From Malania oleifera (taxonomy: Eukaryota; Streptophyta; Magnoliopsida; Santalales; Ximeniaceae), in contig NC_080418.1 in NCBI RefSeq assembly GCF_029873635.1, forward strand, positions 14,735,562 through 14,799,561: a DNA stretch of 64,000 nt, read 5' to 3'. The number at the start of each line of letters is the position of its first letter. Position 1 is the first letter of the stretch. Below are positions 60,557 to 64,000 of the stretch, piece by piece. The position numbers and the translations under genes were made by a program. The notes beneath the pieces were generated by a model. That model was not told where the DNA came from. It saw only the letters and a list, made by a program, of their open reading frames with translations, and did not search any database.

Positions 60557-62304
60557 TGGAAAGTAAGGTGTACTCCCAAGAGGGGGGGTGAATTGGGATT
60601 TAAAAATTTCTTTTAAACTCTTTTTATAAATTTTTTCTCAACTAATTTTTGAATTTAGCAAAGACATGCATGGTTAGATTTTCAATCACAAATTCAGCCA
60701 AGACACAATTTAACCAAAACTCAATAGGATAATTCAATCAATCAAGATAATGCTTCACAAATGTGAGTTGCTTTAACAACTCCAGCAAGTTTCCATGATT
60801 CGGTCTTTTGATGTTGAGCTATAGCTAATGAACGACTTGTTTAATGAACATACTCCCTTAGAAGGTTTATGCAAGATTCAATTAATGTACTTCCTTTTGA
60901 GGTTTCCGCAATTCCTACACAAAACTATTTCCAGCAATTTAAATAAACATCCACGCAGTATATATGTGCTGAAATTTGAAGAGAGTAGGGAATAGAATGA
61001 CACCGAGTTTTTACAAGGTTCGGCTATACCCGCACACGTCCTCGCCTTAGGCAACACACCTAAGGATTCCACTATACCACTCCTTTACGGGCGGAGCAAA
61101 CCTTTACAACACTCCTTCAATAGGATAGAGTTCTCCTCTCCAAGCGATACCCCACACTCGGTAAACCAACGATTCAACAACCTGAACTGTCAAAAACAAC
61201 AAGAAGCAAGAACAAATTCTTGTGTACAAAGACACTCTCACAATAAAGCTAATTAGTACAAGTTAGAGCACTAATATACTTCAAATTAATTATCAATAAA
61301 GAATGAATTTGAAGCTCAAGAAGTTAATCACTGGAGGTTCTTTCTTAGATTGAAAGTAGTTTAGTAAGAACACAAGATCCGAGTGTTTGTATCAGTAGGA
61401 ATTTAGTATAACTTCAGCAAGAATGTGTGAACAAGAGAGTTTTGAGAATTAGAGACTTTGATTGCTTGATTGTAAGTAGTTGTTGTAAAAATCATTAGGT
61501 TTAGGGGATATATATAGAGTTTAAAAAGTGATTTTCGTGTTCCCCAAGTGACTTGGAGTGTTTCCCAAGTTTTCATAACGTTTGGATTTGAAAAACTTAA
61601 TTTTGGAAATTTCCTGTTACTTTTTAAAATTTGAATTTTCCGTAGGTCAGTCGATTGGGCCTATTCTATTTGGGGTCAATCGACTAGGCCTATTCTGTTT
61701 TAGCAAAAATTTAGAATAAAAGTATGTCAGTTGACTAGGCTTTTTGGGTTAGTTGGCTGAGCTGTCATTTTTCCACAGTTTTTTATTTTCAAGACTTAGA
61801 TCCTTTAATTTTTGAAAAACTTAAATGCAACTTAAAAAAATAATTTTCTAGGGTTTTCAAAAATTGGTCTCTAAGTCTATAATGAAACCTAAAGAGCTTC
61901 ATATATCCATATTGATATTGAATGAAGTACTTACATGAGACTTCTTAAACTTAAACAGTCTAAGCACCAAGTCTTCATGCTTTTCCATTTCTTTGAGTCC
62001 ATCTTGACTTCATGTTTCAATATGCTTCAAGCTTCATTAGATTTGTTTATCTTTGAAACCAAGCTTCAATATTCATTTGAGCTTTCATCTCTTTTTAAAT
62101 CCAAGCTTCAATACTTGTTAAGCTTTCATTTGATTTTCTTTGAAGTATAAGCTTTCTCTTTTAATAAGGCTTGTGAGCATTTTGAGCACTCGATCTTGAA
62201 CTTATATGCTTGTTTCTTGAAACTTTATCACTTAACCAAAACATGTTAAATTCCCTTGATTTGTTATCATCAAAATAAGATTCAAAAGCCTTGTTAGGCC
62301 AACA
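60557..62304 (-). repeat. Solo LTR of a Copia SIRE/Maximus-like element
   Basis: Plus-strand ends are TGGAAAGTAAGG and GGCCAACA. On the minus strand it begins TGTTGGCCTAACAAGGC and ends with a CCCCCCTCTTGGGAGTACACC-type stretch near TTTCCA. Flanks are CAGAG (60552-60556) and AAGAG (62305-62309), a 5-bp duplication with one mismatch. Length 1748 bp, close to the LTR at 25069-26824. It is inserted into the hAT element. No internal region remains. Confidence 0.8.
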
Positions 62305-62615
62305 AAGAGGAGAGGGTTGAGAGAGTCTGAGAGTGAGAGGCGAGAGCTGAGAGGAGAGCGGTGAGAGATGGATTAGGATTTATGGTTTTTTTGTAAGGCG
62401 TGTGGGTGCGGGTGGACTGGTCGTGTGGGTGTGGCCGTGTGGGTTTATAAATTATCCAAATGCCCGAACTTGGTTAAACTTGTTTGTAAATGGGTCAACC
62501 CATGACCCGCCCGTTTATTAAATGGTTTAACTTCCTTAGACCCAAACCTGTTTTAAATGGGTGGGTCCGAGTGACCCGATGGGTCATGACCCGTTTTTCC
62601 AGCCCTAACATGGTA

Positions 62616-63560
62616 TAAGGCTAGCTAGTTTTCACCCTAAAAGGACTAAAATGCCCTTTGATTTTTGTTTATTTTTTTTTCTTTTGATTATATTGTTCTT
62701 TTACATAGAGCATATTCTGCTCTTTTGAGCAATTGGATGGTCCAAACAAGACATGATAAGCATCATTGCTAATCTTGTCCAGTTCTATTCAATTGAGTCC
62801 AATTCATGAATTTTAGCCTTTGAAGCAAATGCACCCTAAAGGTTTAATTGAGTTGGTTGAGATGATTGTCCTGCTTTGATTGAAGCTCAGTCTCACACAG
62901 TGGCTTCTGCAACTAGATTTATAAAGTGGTGTTCAGTTGGGTGGAAAGTAGAGAAGATGAGAAGCATTAATTAGTTGAAAGATGGACCACCTTGGGGCTT
63001 GGGCAAAGTGGAGCTCTGTGGACGAGTGAGCTTTTCCTTTCAAAGGCACAAATATCTTTTTGGTTGTTCCTTCTTCTTGTCTAAATTTAGATACCAAGGG
63101 ATAGTAAACTGGTGGTGACTGCACTTCTCCCAAAGAAAATGGTGATAACGGAGCACTGCTATTTGACAGCACTGATCTCATTGGCGATGTTATGGCCATT
63201 GAGTTTATTTTCAGCAGCAACAATGCCATCCCATTTATTGAAATAGAATTGTTGGATTATTATTGTTATTATTTTGCCAAATCAAGGTTCAATTTATCTT
63301 AGATTCTTAGTGTAATACACCCTATCCATTCTCCTGTATGTGCACAATATGGTTAACCTCTCAATTTTCTGCTAGAGTGACTCTGATATGGGAACCAAGG
63401 ATTGTCACAAGTAGGACTTGTGAGTCATGAATGAGCTTCATGTATGTTCATGGGGATAATAACAGGGAAGAACATTTAGTACCAGAAAAGAAAGGAGGAG
63501 AGAGGGTTGTGTTAGGCTTCCCTCTATGCTTTTTCTAGCCATCTATTTTTCTTCTTAAAT
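62616..63560. other. PUB13-like intron 1, no feature seen
   Basis: Ordinary AT-rich intron sequence. A 98-residue open stretch on the minus strand (62933-63229) is not recognised. Confidence 0.4.
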
Positions 63561-63569
63561 TTCAATAAA

Positions 63570-63990
63570 GCTTGTCAGTGTCATGACTAAGTTCAGAATT
63601 CTGAACTCATAAACCTTTACATTGCCATCATTCACATTTCCAATGGGAATAAGCTCACTCTTTCCCAAATTGACTTCGAAACTATTGCTTTGAAGCAAAG
63701 AGTAAGCATCTGAAAATAAGAATTTGATGAGCTTCCATCTCATAGAATATCATGATATCATTTCTGATCAGGAGGTGAGGAACTTTGAGCTCCCTACCAT
63801 TTCCTTCAACTGTCAGCCTTTTAAGAGTCTTGTTCTCACACCATTTTGTTACAAGGGGCTGAGAACCTCCATGACAATGATGAAAAGCAAAGAAGAATGG
63901 GGATTTCCTATTTTTTAGACATACAAAGATTAATGTTTGTTGTACAGGCATTGATAGGGGTATTGTGCCCCAAGGGCATGTTCTATCAAT
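63570..63990 (-). mobile_element. LINE reverse-transcriptase fragment
   Basis: Minus-strand peptides GRELKVPHLLIRNDIMIFYE followed by MEAHQILIFRCLLF, and then NSFEVNLGKSELIPIGNVND, match the RT palm of plant LINEs around the FADD box. Here that box is decayed to IRND. The two pieces are in different frames. Right limit is near the window edge. Confidence 0.75.
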
Positions 63991-64000
63991 GTTATCATTT

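Larger units (their letters stand above)
59765..62607. mobile_element. Non-autonomous hAT-type transposon with nested solo LTR
   Basis: Left end (A)TAGGGGTGGCAAAA and right end whose reverse complement is TAGGGCTGGAAAAA form terminal inverted repeats. The same 8 bp, ACATGGTA, flanks both ends (59757-59764 and 62608-62615). An 8-bp duplication and a TAGGGGTGGCAA-type end are hAT hallmarks. Both ends carry many GGGTC/GACCC motifs, as expected for transposase-binding subterminal repeats. Without the nested LTR the element is about 1.1 kb. It holds no transposase, only a GC-rich minisatellite core. It sits in intron 1 of the PUB13-like gene. Confidence 0.82.

Noticed and set aside
60128-60579. 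Several Ser/Arg-rich frames on both strands
   Set aside because: They follow the GC-rich minisatellite of the hAT element; low complexity and open in many frames at once.
62933-63229. 98-residue minus-strand frame MALLLLKINSMAITSPMRSV...
   Set aside because: No family recognised, no splice partners and no promoter; left as possible decayed sequence in the intron.
1-64000. CRISPR arrays, operons, tRNA or rRNA genes, secretion or phage systems
   Set aside because: Nothing of the kind is present. The direct repeats are irregular tandem or dispersed plant repeats, and the window is clearly nuclear plant DNA.

Overview
This is a window of a eudicot plant genome, probably a woody species with a repeat-rich genome. 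The evidence is an AT-rich background, plant-type introns, a plant class I small heat-shock protein, a plant DHHC S-acyltransferase, the first exon of a plant U-box (PUB13/SPL11-type) ubiquitin ligase, and many Ty1/Copia, Ty3/Gypsy, L1-type LINE, SINE and hAT/MITE remnants. No rRNA, tRNA or CRISPR was seen.

Layout. 1-4923: an old minus-strand Copia element that runs off the left edge. 4924-5970: unexplained sequence with exon-like and hairpin-like pieces. 5973-6753: an intact intronless sHSP gene (6202-6681) with a step-type heat-shock element and a TATA box. 8552-20255: a DHHC-type protein S-acyltransferase on the minus strand, spread over about 12 short exons in 11.7 kb. It does not show as a long open frame; I rebuilt it exon by exon, and all but one junction keep phase. 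Its introns hold a MITE, SINE-like pieces, LINE remnants in both orientations and a CT microsatellite. 20.5-34 kb: intergenic sequence packed with LTR-element fragments (two or more Copia lineages, a Gypsy LTR with primer site and gag piece) and tandem repeats. 34076-41767: a Gypsy-like solo LTR split by a nearly full-length L1-type LINE; both insertions keep perfect target duplications (5 bp and 15 bp). 41.8-56.2 kb: mostly AT-rich with further Copia pieces, including a short two-LTR Copia element (49844-53343) with a perfect 5-bp duplication. 56.3 kb to the right edge: promoter, 5' leader with an upstream ORF, exon 1 and a first intron of more than 7 kb of a PUB13-like gene. That intron carries a non-autonomous hAT element (8-bp duplication), which itself holds a 1.75-kb solo LTR, and a LINE fragment near the edge.

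The three host genes are independent single-gene units: a heat-induced chaperone, a membrane lipid-modification enzyme and an immunity/flowering-type E3 ligase. The sHSP and the acyltransferase are convergent neighbours. No operon-like or defence cassette was found. The most unusual signals are the hidden acyltransferase gene with its reduced cysteine-rich domain, its 71-nt first intron that is mostly a CT microsatellite, and a set of 14-18 bp perfect palindromes around a CGTCGACG core found in several different LTR-derived segments.
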